A stretch of 64,000 nt of DNA, taken from contig JAFVUV010000003.1 in the NCBI GenBank assembly GCA_017502525.1, positions 124,001 through 188,000 of the forward strand, given 5' to 3'. Both the position numbers and the translations under genes were made by a program. Source of the stretch: Clostridia bacterium (lineage in GTDB: Bacteria; Bacillota; Clostridia; Christensenellales; Borkfalkiaceae). The notes under the pieces are model-generated. The model saw only the letters and a list, made by a program, of their open reading frames with translations. It was not told where the DNA came from and did no database searches. Below are positions 24,243 through 31,784 of the stretch, in pieces; within the stretch, counting starts at the first letter, position 1; every line of letters begins with the position of its first letter.

Positions 24243-25012
24243 TGGCTGAATTTGAGTCGGTTGTAGACTATTCCACAAAACTTGATAATTTTGAAGGCCC
24301 TTTAGACTTGCTTTTACATCTTATTAAAGAAGCTAAAATAGAAATTAAAGACGTTTTCGTTTCACAAGTTACAGAGCAGTTTTTACAGTATATTGAGGGT
24401 GTAGATAATCTTGATGTTGACAAAGCAAGTGAATATTTAAATATGGCTGCAACCTTGCTTGAAATCAAGTCAAAATCAATTCTTCCTAAAATTGAAGAAT
24501 ATCTTGACGATATCGAAGACCCGGAAACCGCGCTTATCCGTCAACTTGAAGAATATAAATTATTTAAGGAAGCAAGTGAAAAATTAAAAGGGCAAGAGAA
24601 CGTAGATAGATTTTATAAAGAACCTGATAAATCTGTGGGCGACGTTAAAATAGTATATAGTGATTTTAACTTGGATGGGTTAATCGCTGCATTTTCTAAA
24701 TTGTTAATGCGCGTTGACGATAAAAAAAGGCAAGAGAACACACTCAAAGAGATTCCCAAAGAAATTTTTACAGTAAGAGATAAAATCGATCATATAAGAA
24801 CTGTTTTACTGGATAGAAAAGAAGCGAGTTTTTTTGAAATGTTTTCAAGCTATTACACAAAAAACGAGCTTATTACAACTTTTCAAGCAATGCTAGAACT
24901 GTTAAAACACCAATATATCACAGTCGTTCAAAATGGAATTTTTGACGACATAACTATAACCTTGAGGGACGATAGAAATGAAGAACTTGGAGAAATTGAC
25001 GAGTATAATTGA
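24242..25012 (+). CDS. scpA: Segregation and condensation protein A
   Basis: The kleisin subunit of the SMC-ScpAB condensin. 256 residues from the ATG at 24242, with GGGGG 11 bases upstream. The N-terminal YSTKLDNFEGPLDLLLHLIKEAKIEI, read in two parts, is the ScpA signature, with the LNMAATLLEIKSKSILP helix after it. The C-terminal winged-helix part (about 175-240) contacts the SMC head. It overlaps scpB by 35 bases. Confidence 0.95.
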   Translation: MAEFESVVDYSTKLDNFEGPLDLLLHLIKEAKIEIKDVFVSQVTEQFLQYIEGVDNLDVDKASEYLNMAATLLEIKSKSILPKIEEYLDDIEDPETALIRQLEEYKLFKEASEKLKGQENVDRFYKEPDKSVGDVKIVYSDFNLDGLIAAFSKLLMRVDDKKRQENTLKEIPKEIFTVRDKIDHIRTVLLDRKEASFFEMFSSYYTKNELITTFQAMLELLKHQYITVVQNGIFDDITITLRDDRNEELGEIDEYN

Positions 25013-25697
25013 ATCAATTTTGTTTGTTTCCGGCACGCAAGTTGCAATTAGCGATATTGCTGAAAAACTTGAAGTTTCCGACAAAGAAATTTTATCCGCC
25101 GTTAAATTATTACAAGAAAAATATTCTAATGATAGTGGTATCCAATTGTTGCAATTCAATAAAAAATTGCAATTTTGCTCAAATCCCGTTAATGCTGATG
25201 AAGTTTCGTCTGTGTTAAACCCAATAAAAGAGCGTGAACTTTCAAAAAGCATGTTGGAAGTTGCTGCAATAATTGCATATAAACAACCGGTAACTAGAAT
25301 AGATCTTGAAGAAATTCGTGGTAACAGCGAGTACGCAGTTCAAAAACTTTTAGAGCTTGGCGTAATTGAGCCCGTGGGAAGAAAGGATGCTGTTGGTAAA
25401 CCCGTGCTTTTTGGAACTACGGATAAATTCTTAAAGCGTTTTCAAATTTCTTCATTAGACGAGTTGCCTGATTACGAAGAATTGATTAATAAAATTCAAC
25501 TTATTCGGGGCGTACAAAAAGACGACGATTATCTTTACAGTAAAGACGTTTACGTCGAAGAAAGCGTTAGTACAGAAAGTGGTTCTTCGAAAGAAGTTGC
25601 TCCTACAAAAGTCCAAACTGAAGATTTTGATTTGCCGGATATTGATGATGAAGAAATTCCAGACTTTTTAATCGGTGAAGAAGTGGAAAAATTCTAA
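24978..25697 (+). CDS. scpB: Segregation and condensation protein B
   Basis: 239 residues. Two tandem winged-helix domains (about 1-85 and 90-170) with the family motifs LTSIIESILFVSG and SMLEVAAIIAYKQPVTRIDLEEIRG (read in parts), then LLELGVIEPVGRKDAVGKP and FGTTDKFLKRF. An acidic tail of about 60 residues follows, longer than the minimum for the family. It starts inside scpA, so the two condensin subunits are coupled. A terminator follows. Confidence 0.95.
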   Translation: MKNLEKLTSIIESILFVSGTQVAISDIAEKLEVSDKEILSAVKLLQEKYSNDSGIQLLQFNKKLQFCSNPVNADEVSSVLNPIKERELSKSMLEVAAIIAYKQPVTRIDLEEIRGNSEYAVQKLLELGVIEPVGRKDAVGKPVLFGTTDKFLKRFQISSLDELPDYEELINKIQLIRGVQKDDDYLYSKDVYVEESVSTESGSSKEVAPTKVQTEDFDLPDIDDEEIPDFLIGEEVEKF

Positions 25698-25717
25698 AAT
25701 TTTAATTTAGTTACATT

Positions 25718-25745
25718 AAGCCTTGCTAATAGCAAGGCTTTTTTG
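25718..25745 (+). terminator. Terminator after scpB
   Basis: Perfect arms AAGCCTTGC and GCAAGGCTT with a 5-base loop and a T run. Confidence 0.9.
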
Positions 25746-25779
25746 TATAAAAGACAGGCATTTGCAAATATTAAAAGTA

Positions 25780-26331
25780 GTGTTTAATGCAATTTTGATA
25801 ATTTTTATAGTATTAATTTTCCCTATATTTATAAACGTGAAATTTCACTATTCTCTACAAGAAAAAAAGATGTTTTATTATATAAATTTATTTAGTTTTA
25901 TAAATTTATTGAGTGGATACGTAGAGCGTATTGAAGAAGGCTTTGCTGTGCATGTTACAAAAAATAAAGCAATTATTATAGAATACTCAAGTCTTTTAAC
26001 TTTTAGGAAAAAAGTTAAGCCGTTAAAAGATTATCATTTCGTTAAATTCTATACTGATATTCAAATAGGCACTAATGATAGTGCGGTTTTTCCTTTTACG
26101 GTATCGTTTCTAGTTCAAATGATTCAAAATTTTTTCAGTTGGTTTTTTTATCACAAAAAACCACAATTAAAAACTGAAACAAACGTTTTTTTAATTGAAG
26201 GCGAAAATAGATTAGAGATTTTTTGTAAAGTTGTCGTTGTGTTAAACTTGCTTATGATGATAATTAGCTTAATAAAAATTTTAACGGAGAAAATAATTTA
26301 TGCAAACAGGAATAGAAAACAACAAAATTAA
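25780..26331 (+). CDS. YtfI-like membrane protein (DUF2953 family, probable)
   Basis: About 183 residues if translation begins at the GTG at 25780. The frame is open back to 25723, but that part runs through the terminator hairpin; a TTG at 25762 is another option and none has a good ribosome-binding site. An N-terminal membrane helix, a beta-rich part (NVKFHYSLQEKKMFYYINLF) and a hydrophobic C-terminal segment match DUF2953 proteins. In Bacillus ytfI (DUF2953) lies directly before ytfJ/gerW; here gerW starts within its last 32 bases. Expected to act in sporulation or germination, function unknown. Confidence 0.7.
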   Translation: MFNAILIIFIVLIFPIFINVKFHYSLQEKKMFYYINLFSFINLLSGYVERIEEGFAVHVTKNKAIIIEYSSLLTFRKKVKPLKDYHFVKFYTDIQIGTNDSAVFPFTVSFLVQMIQNFFSWFFYHKKPQLKTETNVFLIEGENRLEIFCKVVVVLNLLMMIISLIKILTEKIIYANRNRKQQN

Positions 26332-26695
26332 TAAAGCGATAGAAACGGCTATTAAAAGTTTAGGTACGATAATTGACGTTAATACTGTGGTAGGTAAACC
26401 TATAAAAACAGAAAACGGCGACTACGTCGTTCCAATATCTAAAGTTACGATTGGTGTGTTGGCGGGTGGCGGTGAATATGGCAAAGTCAACATTTTTAAA
26501 AAGGGAAGTGATTTACCATATTCGGCAGGTAATGGTGCAATAGTTTCCGTAAAACCTTGTGGTTTTTTATTAAAAGAAGGGCAAAATTATAAATTGCTTT
26601 CAATTGCGGAAAATCCTTATGAAAAATTAATTGAAAAAGCATCAGACTTTATTTCAGAACTAAAAAAGGTGCCTAATAATGAAGAAATTAACTAA
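26300..26695 (+). CDS. gerW: Spore protein GerW (YtfJ family)
   Basis: 131 residues with the family pattern AIKSLGTIIDVNTVVGKPI, then DYVVPISKVTIGVLAGGGEYG, SAGNGAIVSVKPCGFLL, and a C-terminal helix. In Bacillus YtfJ/GerW is a forespore-made protein required for germination through some receptors. CGGAGA lies upstream of the ATG. It overlaps the YtfI-like gene by 32 bases and dacF by 17, so the three are one unit. Confidence 0.93.
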   Translation: MQTGIENNKINKAIETAIKSLGTIIDVNTVVGKPIKTENGDYVVPISKVTIGVLAGGGEYGKVNIFKKGSDLPYSAGNGAIVSVKPCGFLLKEGQNYKLLSIAENPYEKLIEKASDFISELKKVPNNEEIN

Positions 26696-27746
26696 TAAAT
26701 TTTTTATTTGTTTTCTTTTAGTTGTTGCTATATTTTTTTGCTCGTATAAGACAACTGATATTGTTAAAGCTGAAAACAATTCTAGTGAAATAGTTATGGA
26801 ACTAAATTCTCACAGAATATTATATGCAAACAATGAAAATGAAAAAAAATATATGGCTAGCACGACAAAAATTTTAACGGCTATAACAATCATTGAAAAT
26901 TGTAATTTACAAGATATAGTTACAATTACGAATAATTGTGTGGGCATAGAAGGTTCGAGTATATATTTAGAAGTTGGCGAAAAGTTAAGTGTAGAGCATT
27001 TGCTGTATGGGTTAATGTTACGCTCTGGAAATGATTGTGCACAAACGCTTGCGCTACATTGTTGTGGAAGTGTTGAGAAATTTGCTGATTTAATGAATGA
27101 AACAGCAAGAAAAATAGGTGCTTTTAATAGTAATTTTGTGAATCCACACGGACTACACGACGACAATCATTATACAACCGCATACGATTTAGCATTGATT
27201 TCCTGTTATGCGATGAAAAACGATAATTTTAGAAAAATCGTATCTACAAAAAGCATTAAAATTCCATTTACTACAAGAAATTATGATAGACATTTATTAA
27301 ATAAAAATAAAATGCTAAAAGAGTTTGACGGTTCAACAGGTATTAAAACGGGATACACTAAACGTGCAGGGAGATGTTTAGTTAGCAGTTGTTTGCGGAA
27401 CGGTATGGAACTAATTTGCGTTGTATTAAATTGCCCACCAATGTTTGAACGTTCTAAATTGCTTCTTACTAACGCTTTTTCTGATTATAAACAATATAAA
27501 CTTATCGAAAGTGATAATATTATTGGTTTTTGTAAAATTGAGAACACCAGCGAGAAAATTCCATTATGTATTAAATCCGATATTATATTGCCATTAAGAA
27601 AAAACGAATTAAGTCAACTTAAAGTCGTTTATGATTATCCCAAAATCGTTTCTAGTAATATTGAAAAAGATACGGAAATAGGTAAAGTTAAAATTTATTG
27701 TGAAAATAACTTGATTTTTGAAGAAAAAATCTATACTATAGTATAG
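26679..27746 (+). CDS. dacF: D-alanyl-D-alanine carboxypeptidase (DacF type)
   Basis: A second S11 penicillin-binding protein in the window, 355 residues. A signal peptide (about 1-30) precedes the motifs ASTTKIL (SxxK), RSGNDCAQ (SxN) and IKTGYTKRAGR (KTG). It is only distantly similar to the protein at 20880. Coupling to gerW suggests sporulation-specific expression and cortex cross-link control, as for dacF of Bacillus; this is inferred from context. Confidence 0.92.
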   Translation: MKKLTNKFFICFLLVVAIFFCSYKTTDIVKAENNSSEIVMELNSHRILYANNENEKKYMASTTKILTAITIIENCNLQDIVTITNNCVGIEGSSIYLEVGEKLSVEHLLYGLMLRSGNDCAQTLALHCCGSVEKFADLMNETARKIGAFNSNFVNPHGLHDDNHYTTAYDLALISCYAMKNDNFRKIVSTKSIKIPFTTRNYDRHLLNKNKMLKEFDGSTGIKTGYTKRAGRCLVSSCLRNGMELICVVLNCPPMFERSKLLLTNAFSDYKQYKLIESDNIIGFCKIENTSEKIPLCIKSDIILPLRKNELSQLKVVYDYPKIVSSNIEKDTEIGKVKIYCENNLIFEEKIYTIV

Positions 27747-27770
27747 AAGAATAAACATAGTAGGTAACAA

Positions 27771-28475
27771 ATGAGAATAAATAAATATTTAGCATATAGT
27801 GGAGTAGCCTCAAGACGCGGTGCGGACCAACTAATTAACGACGGACACGTAAAAATTAATGGAAGAATATGTTCGCCTGGTGACGACGTTGACGTGGGAG
27901 AAGATAGCGTTACCGTAAACGGCAAATTAGTTAACGTTGTAAAAAAATACGATTATTATATTATGAATAAGCCTAAGGGTTACGTTTGTACAGTAAAAGA
28001 TGATAAGGGTAGAAAGACTGTTATGGATTTACTGCCCAAAGGCTCTAAACGTCTTTTCCCGGTTGGTAGATTGGACTATGATAGTGAAGGACTGCTAATA
28101 TTAACAAACGACGGAGACCTAACTTTTAAGTTAACGCATCCTAAAAATGAAGTTCCAAAAACGTATTTAGTTAAAACAGAAAAACTTGTAAGTGATGAAG
28201 ATTTAAATAAATTACGTTCAGGTGTAGTTATTGATGGCGTAAAAACAAAAAAATGTAATATTAGACTAATTGAAAACACTAAAACCAGTTCAAAATTGCA
28301 CGTAACGATAACAGAAGGAAGAAATAGACAAGTTAGAAAAATGTTTGAAGTTATCGGTAACAACGTTGATTTCTTAAAACGTATTAAAATAGGTGATTTA
28401 ACATTAATGGGGTTAAATCGTGGTGAAGTAAGACAATTGTCAGCTAGAGAAATTGATTATTTATTGAATTTATAA
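27771..28475 (+). CDS. rluB: Pseudouridine synthase, RluB/RsuA family
   Basis: 234 residues. An N-terminal S4 domain (MRINKYLAYSGVASRRGADQ) is followed by the catalytic domain with GRLDYDSEGLLILTNDGDL, whose Asp is the nucleophile, and later EGRNRQVRKMFE, the RsuA/RluB signature. Likely modifies 23S rRNA; the exact uridine (2605 in the E. coli RluB case) is inferred. The scpA-scpB-...-rluB cluster is common in Firmicutes. Confidence 0.94.
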   Translation: MRINKYLAYSGVASRRGADQLINDGHVKINGRICSPGDDVDVGEDSVTVNGKLVNVVKKYDYYIMNKPKGYVCTVKDDKGRKTVMDLLPKGSKRLFPVGRLDYDSEGLLILTNDGDLTFKLTHPKNEVPKTYLVKTEKLVSDEDLNKLRSGVVIDGVKTKKCNIRLIENTKTSSKLHVTITEGRNRQVRKMFEVIGNNVDFLKRIKIGDLTLMGLNRGEVRQLSAREIDYLLNL

Positions 28476-28480
28476 AACTA

Positions 28481-28511
28481 AGCCGTTCGAATAATTCGGA
28501 CGGCTATTTTT
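28481..28511 (+). terminator. Terminator after rluB
   Basis: Arms AGCCGT/ACGGCT with an inner CGAA/TTCG stem, then ATTTTT. Confidence 0.85.
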
Positions 28512-28597
28512 ATAATACTTGTTATTTCGTTGTTGATTAAATGTAACAACATAGAAATAGTTTGCTAATATAAATTTTATATTTTTACATTTCGATA

Positions 28598-28637
28598 AAG
28601 AACGTGTGTAATTATTGAATTAACACACGTTCTTTTT
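28598..28637. terminator. Long perfect hairpin, possibly a bidirectional terminator
   Basis: Twelve-base perfect arms AAGAACGTGTGT and ACACACGTTCTT around a 13-base loop, with T's after the right arm and A's before the left. No gene lies between it and the rluB terminator (28512-28597), so it may back up termination for convergent transcription or end a small RNA. Confidence 0.6.
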
Positions 28638-28687
28638 GTATAGCAAAATCTTGTTATGTATGGTTATTATAATTGTTTAGTAAAATA

Positions 28688-28722
28688 AAAAAATAGTATC
28701 AAGAGTAAACTTGATACTATTT
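28688..28722 (-). terminator. Terminator for tRNA-Trp
   Basis: Arms ATAGTATCAAG and CTTGATACTAT with a 6-base loop; on the minus strand it is followed by a T run and begins within 2 bases of the tRNA 3' end. Confidence 0.88.
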
Positions 28723-28723
28723 T

Positions 28724-28799
28724 TGGCAGGGGAGACGCGACTCGAACACGCAACCGGCGGTTTTGGAGACCGCTGCTCTACCAATTGAGCCACTCCCCT
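28724..28799 (-). tRNA. tRNA-Trp (anticodon CCA)
   Basis: On the minus strand, acceptor AGGGGAG pairs with CTCCCCT, then G and an encoded CCA. D arm GCTC/GAGC, anticodon stem GCGGT/ACCGC with loop CTCCAAA (anticodon CCA), and a T arm with TTCGAGT. A strong promoter lies upstream and a terminator downstream. Confidence 0.95.
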
Positions 28800-28814
28800 A
28801 AAAAGAACAGTCTT

Positions 28815-28843
28815 ATTATATAAAAAAACTATAATAAAGTCAA
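28815..28843 (-). promoter_or_regulatory. Promoter of tRNA-Trp
   Basis: On the minus strand TTGACT (28843-28838), a 17-base spacer and TATAAT (28820-28815), about 16 bases before the tRNA. The -35 box is part of a 17-base sequence repeated at 30197-30213. Confidence 0.75.
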
Positions 28844-28907
28844 CAAAATATTACTAATATGCTGAAAATATATTTATTAAATTTGGATTTAGACTGTTTG
28901 AAAAATT

Positions 28908-30143
28908 TTAATGTTGATTAATCAATTTTTTACTAATTTTACACGTTTTATTTTTAGAAACTAATAGTTTTGCAACGAAATGTACTACTATTAGTAAGAA
29001 AATTATGGATGGGGATATAAGACTAACTAAAATAGTTTTAATATCCGAAAATTCTACTCCTAGAAGAAGATTTGCAGCAAAAGTGATTAAAACTAAATTA
29101 AATACAACTATAAGTGAGATGAAAACTGCATCCGCTGAAGGCTGTTTATTAGTCGATTTATTTGGTTTGCTTGCATAGATAATTGCGTTAATAAACGCTG
29201 GCATAATTAAACACAATAAAGTAATTAAAGTTGCCGTTGTTCCGATGTTTAAATAGCTAGCAAAAATCATTTTAAATGCAAAAAATAAAATGGTTGAAAT
29301 TAAAAACATAATGGTAGAGGTGATTAAATTTAATTTATTAATTAAAAGAGTTTTACTACCAATAAAAGAATCTTTTGATGAAATTTTAAGTTTATAGCCT
29401 TCTTTAGCCGCTTTTAAAGTTAAATCACCAAAATCAATTTTTCCATTATTATTACGTTGCGCATTATAGTCGGTCGTATCTAACGTTTCGTTAAATTTTT
29501 GAACTTCTGATTTTTCGTTAGAGCTTTCAATTTGAGATAAGGTTTCTAGTTCCTCAACTTGTCTACGTGCTGTCGTGGGCTGAACCATTTTTCCCAAAAT
29601 GCTTCTAAAATTAATATCTTGCGCATTGTCGTTAATCGTGGTTGTTGATTCTGTCTCAGTCGTTGTAACGCTTTGAGACAAAATGTCAGAAGAATTATTT
29701 GGTGTGGTATCAAGATTGTTTTTTTCTATTTCAACGATTTTCTCGACTTCTACAATTTTTTCAACTTCGACGATTTTTTCAATAATTTGTGGTTCGCAAA
29801 CAGGTGCAGGGGAACAATCCATTAATTTATCAATAATGGCGCGAGAATAAGACCAATTATTTAAATTGGCTTCAACGGTGTTTCTGCCACTTTCGGTAAG
29901 CTTGAAAAATTTTCTACGACCGCCTTCGCAATCGTTCCAATAAGAGACAACGTGTTTTAAATTTTCTAAACGTTTAAGCGAACTGTAAAGCGTCGCTTGA
30001 TTTAATTTATATTCGCTTTGACTTTTTACTTCAACGGCATCACTAATTTGCTGAGCGAACTTATCGCTATCAAGCAAAGTGTGTAAAATTATCGTATCAA
30101 TATGACCGCGAATTAAATCACTACTAATTGCTTGTGGTTCCAT
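28908..30143 (-). CDS. PadR-type transcriptional regulator with a C-terminal membrane domain
   Basis: 411 residues from the ATG at 30143, which has GGAG 5 bases upstream. Residues 1-105 form a PadR-like winged helix (LIRGHIDTIILHTLL, then ATLYSSLKRLENLKHVVSYW and EGGRRKFFKLTESGR). A linker holds three repeats of E-K-I-V-E-V/I at about 120-142 and a low-complexity Ser/Thr part. The last 165 residues contain about four hydrophobic segments. Small PadR proteins are usually 100-180 residues, so the membrane part is an unusual addition; related one-piece membrane regulators pair PadR with DUF1700-like partners. Targets are unknown; autoregulation is plausible. Confidence 0.75.
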   Translation of the reverse strand: MEPQAISSDLIRGHIDTIILHTLLDSDKFAQQISDAVEVKSQSEYKLNQATLYSSLKRLENLKHVVSYWNDCEGGRRKFFKLTESGRNTVEANLNNWSYSRAIIDKLMDCSPAPVCEPQIIEKIVEVEKIVEVEKIVEIEKNNLDTTPNNSSDILSQSVTTTETESTTTINDNAQDINFRSILGKMVQPTTARRQVEELETLSQIESSNEKSEVQKFNETLDTTDYNAQRNNNGKIDFGDLTLKAAKEGYKLKISSKDSFIGSKTLLINKLNLITSTIMFLISTILFFAFKMIFASYLNIGTTATLITLLCLIMPAFINAIIYASKPNKSTNKQPSADAVFISLIVVFNLVLITFAANLLLGVEFSDIKTILVSLISPSIIFLLIVVHFVAKLLVSKNKTCKISKKLINQH

Positions 30144-30174
30144 TATAACTCCAAAAAAATTTTTATTTAATATA

Positions 30175-30203
30175 AGTATATTATAAAATAAACTACAAGT
30201 CAA
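30175..30203 (-). promoter_or_regulatory. Promoter of the PadR-membrane regulator gene
   Basis: On the minus strand TTGACT (30203-30198), a 17-base spacer and TATACT (30180-30175). The stretch from the -35 box outward is identical over 17 bases with the tRNA-Trp promoter. Confidence 0.7.
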
Positions 30204-30213
30204 CAAAATATTA
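30197..30213 (-). repeat. 17-bp direct repeat flanking the PadR gene (second copy at 28837-28853)
   Basis: AAGTCAACAAAATATTA occurs at 28837-28853 and 30197-30213 in the same orientation. Both copies contain the -35 box of a minus-strand promoter plus 10 AT-rich bases outside it. Confidence 0.6.
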
Positions 30214-30313
30214 AAATTTTAACCAACAATTTTGTTGCTGATATAATCATAACGAAAATCATAAGTAAAACACTAATTATTTAATTGATTTGTTTTTTAG
30301 AAATTTTCTTATT

Positions 30314-30349
30314 TAACTATGCGTAAAAGTTGTGTTTTGCGCATAGTTA
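30314..30349. repeat. 10-bp inverted repeat upstream of the recombinase gene
   Basis: TAACTATGCG (30314-30323) and CGCATAGTTA (30340-30349) with a 16-base spacer and no T run. Otherwise the 30207-30483 gap holds only the two divergent promoters. It could be an operator or a recombinase-binding site. Confidence 0.5.
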
Positions 30350-30449
30350 GGTGTGTTTCTCTATTTATCCCCTAGTTTATAAATTTACGTTGATTTTATC
30401 AAAAATGCTCTACTCTATTTAACATAATCGTTAAATTTAAACAAACTCT

Positions 30450-30478
30450 TTACTTTTCTTTTGTTAAATAGTATAATA
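30450..30478 (+). promoter_or_regulatory. Promoter of the recombinase gene, placed for a leaderless transcript
   Basis: TTTACT (30450-30455), a 17-base spacer and TATAAT (30473-30478). The ATG starts at 30484, only 5 bases after the -10 box, and there is no Shine-Dalgarno sequence. Confidence 0.6.
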
Positions 30479-30483
30479 AAAAT

Positions 30484-31542
30484 ATGGTTAAGAACACTTT
30501 TTATGAACAACGTGAAATAGCTTGCATTAAACGACTTGAAGTTATTATTGATTCTCTACCTTATTATGTTAGAGATTTTTTCGTTGGAATTGAATTAAAA
30601 ACTTCTGCCCTTACTCGTCTTAATTATGGATATGATTTGAGGGTTTTTTATGATTTTTTATCTAAAAAAGTGTTTAAAAATAAAGCCGTTATTGATATTT
30701 CATTAAAAGATTTAGCCCAACTTGAAGCGTTTGACTTTGAATATTTTCTAAGTTATTTAAGCCATTATACAATCAATGGTAAAAATGAGCGATGTACCGA
30801 AACTGGAAAAGCAAGAAAATTGTCAACTTTACGTGCGTTTTATAAATATTTTTTCAATAGAAACGCGCTTCCCGCTAATACCCCATCTAAAGTTGAAATG
30901 CCCAAAATTCACGAAAAAGAAATTATTAGGCTAGATTCTAATGACAAAGTTGATGAAATTGGAGATATGCTTTATACTGTCGAAACCGGTGACGGGTTAA
31001 CTAAAAAACAGCGCTATTTTCATAATGCAACAAAGTTTAGAGATGCGGCAATTATAACTTTATTTTTAGGCTCTGGTATACGTATTAGCGAGCTTGTTGG
31101 ATTAAATGTTGAAGATATAGATTTTAATAAAAACAGCTTTGTAGTAACAAGAAAAGGCGGAAATCGTGCGGTATTATATTTTAACGATGAAGTTGCTTCT
31201 GCCCTACACGACTATATTGATTTAAGAATTGAAAATAAAGAAATTGATGAGTCCGAAAAAGCGTTGTTTTTATCTCTACAAAATAAGCGTATAAGCATAA
31301 GAACGGTTCAAGAATTAGTAAAGAAATATGCAAGACTTGTTTCACCGCTAAAAAAAATAACGCCACACAAGTTGCGCAGTACTTTTGGCACCAATTTGTA
31401 TAAACAAACGGGCGATATTTACGCTGTTGCCGCGTGTTTAGGACATAAAGACGTAAATACAACCAAAAAACATTACGCTGCTATAACTGAGGACGTAAAA
31501 CAAAAAGTATCAAAAAATTATAATATTAAATCGGATAACTGA
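30484..31542 (+). CDS. Tyrosine recombinase (XerC/XerD-like)
   Basis: A site-specific recombinase of 352 residues. All catalytic residues can be placed: Arg200 (GSGIRISEL), Lys224 (TRKGGN), His295 and Arg298 (HKLR), His321 (LGHKD) and the nucleophile Tyr331 (KKHYA). The N-terminal SAM-like DNA-binding domain (about 1-130) is a little longer than in XerC/XerD (about 300 residues in total). It stands alone beside lexA, without an excisionase or phage genes. It may be the chromosome-dimer recombinase or an element-derived integrase; sequence alone does not decide. Confidence 0.9.
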   Translation: MVKNTFYEQREIACIKRLEVIIDSLPYYVRDFFVGIELKTSALTRLNYGYDLRVFYDFLSKKVFKNKAVIDISLKDLAQLEAFDFEYFLSYLSHYTINGKNERCTETGKARKLSTLRAFYKYFFNRNALPANTPSKVEMPKIHEKEIIRLDSNDKVDEIGDMLYTVETGDGLTKKQRYFHNATKFRDAAIITLFLGSGIRISELVGLNVEDIDFNKNSFVVTRKGGNRAVLYFNDEVASALHDYIDLRIENKEIDESEKALFLSLQNKRISIRTVQELVKKYARLVSPLKKITPHKLRSTFGTNLYKQTGDIYAVAACLGHKDVNTTKKHYAAITEDVKQKVSKNYNIKSDN

Positions 31543-31562
31543 GTGCAAGCTCAGTTATTTTC
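31537..31562 (+). terminator. Terminator after the recombinase gene
   Basis: Arms AACTGAG and CTCAGTT with a 6-base loop, followed by ATTTT. It overlaps the recombinase stop codon and the stop codon of the opposing cysteine-rich ORF. Confidence 0.65.
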
Positions 31563-31718
31563 TATTATTTTAGTAATTTTAATTATTTTGTAATTTTTAT
31601 CAGGTTCTATACACTTACCGCAACTGTCGCACATTTTGTTCGGGTCAAGGTCGCACTTATCGCATTCTCCACAATTTATGCACTCTCTTTCATATAATTC
31701 GCATTTTTTATTATTCAT
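31551..31718 (-). CDS. Small cysteine-rich protein (55 residues)
   Basis: Translation starts at an ATG preceded by GAGAGGAT, a good ribosome-binding site. The protein has eight cysteines in its first 36 residues: Cys6, Cys13, then INCGECDKC (Cys16, 19, 22) and MCDSCGKC (Cys30, 33, 36) around DLDPNK. The closely spaced cysteines suggest a metal site, zinc or iron-sulfur; I recall similar small proteins in other Clostridia but cannot name a family. The C-terminus is a lysine/isoleucine-rich tail. It is divergent from lexA and shares the SOS-box-like palindrome, so it may be DNA-damage regulated. Confidence 0.75.
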   Translation of the reverse strand: MNNKKCELYERECINCGECDKCDLDPNKMCDSCGKCIEPDKNYKIIKITKIIENN

Positions 31719-31738
31719 AAAATCCTCTCTTTAAAATA

Positions 31739-31752
31739 CAAACATTTGTTTG
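31739..31752. promoter_or_regulatory. Probable LexA (SOS) box
   Basis: CAAACATTTGTTTG is a perfect CAAAC-N4-GTTTG palindrome and close to the Gram-positive SOS consensus CGAACNNNNGTTYG. It overlaps the lexA -35 box and lies 20 bases upstream of the cysteine-rich ORF on the other strand. Confidence 0.75.
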
Positions 31753-31778
31753 ACTTATGCGTTAATTTTTGTTATACT
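31750..31778 (+). promoter_or_regulatory. Promoter of lexA, placed for a leaderless transcript
   Basis: TTGACT (31750-31755), a 17-base spacer and TATACT (31773-31778). The ATG is at 31785, 6 bases after the -10 box, with no Shine-Dalgarno sequence. The -35 box overlaps the SOS-like palindrome. Confidence 0.75.
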
Positions 31779-31784
31779 TAACAT

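Noticed and set aside
28512-28597. Small RNA gene between the two hairpins after rluB
   Set aside because: No convincing promoter was seen; only a short weak inverted repeat around GTTGTT/AACAAC.
29715-29785. Short tandem repeat that might be a CRISPR-like or minisatellite array
   Set aside because: It encodes the E-K-I-V-E-V linker of the PadR protein in frame; units are about 18-21 bases with no spacers.
30314-30349. Candidate dif site for the adjacent tyrosine recombinase
   Set aside because: Xer dif sites have about 11-base arms separated by 6-8 bases; here the spacer is 16 bases and the arms do not resemble the Firmicutes dif consensus.
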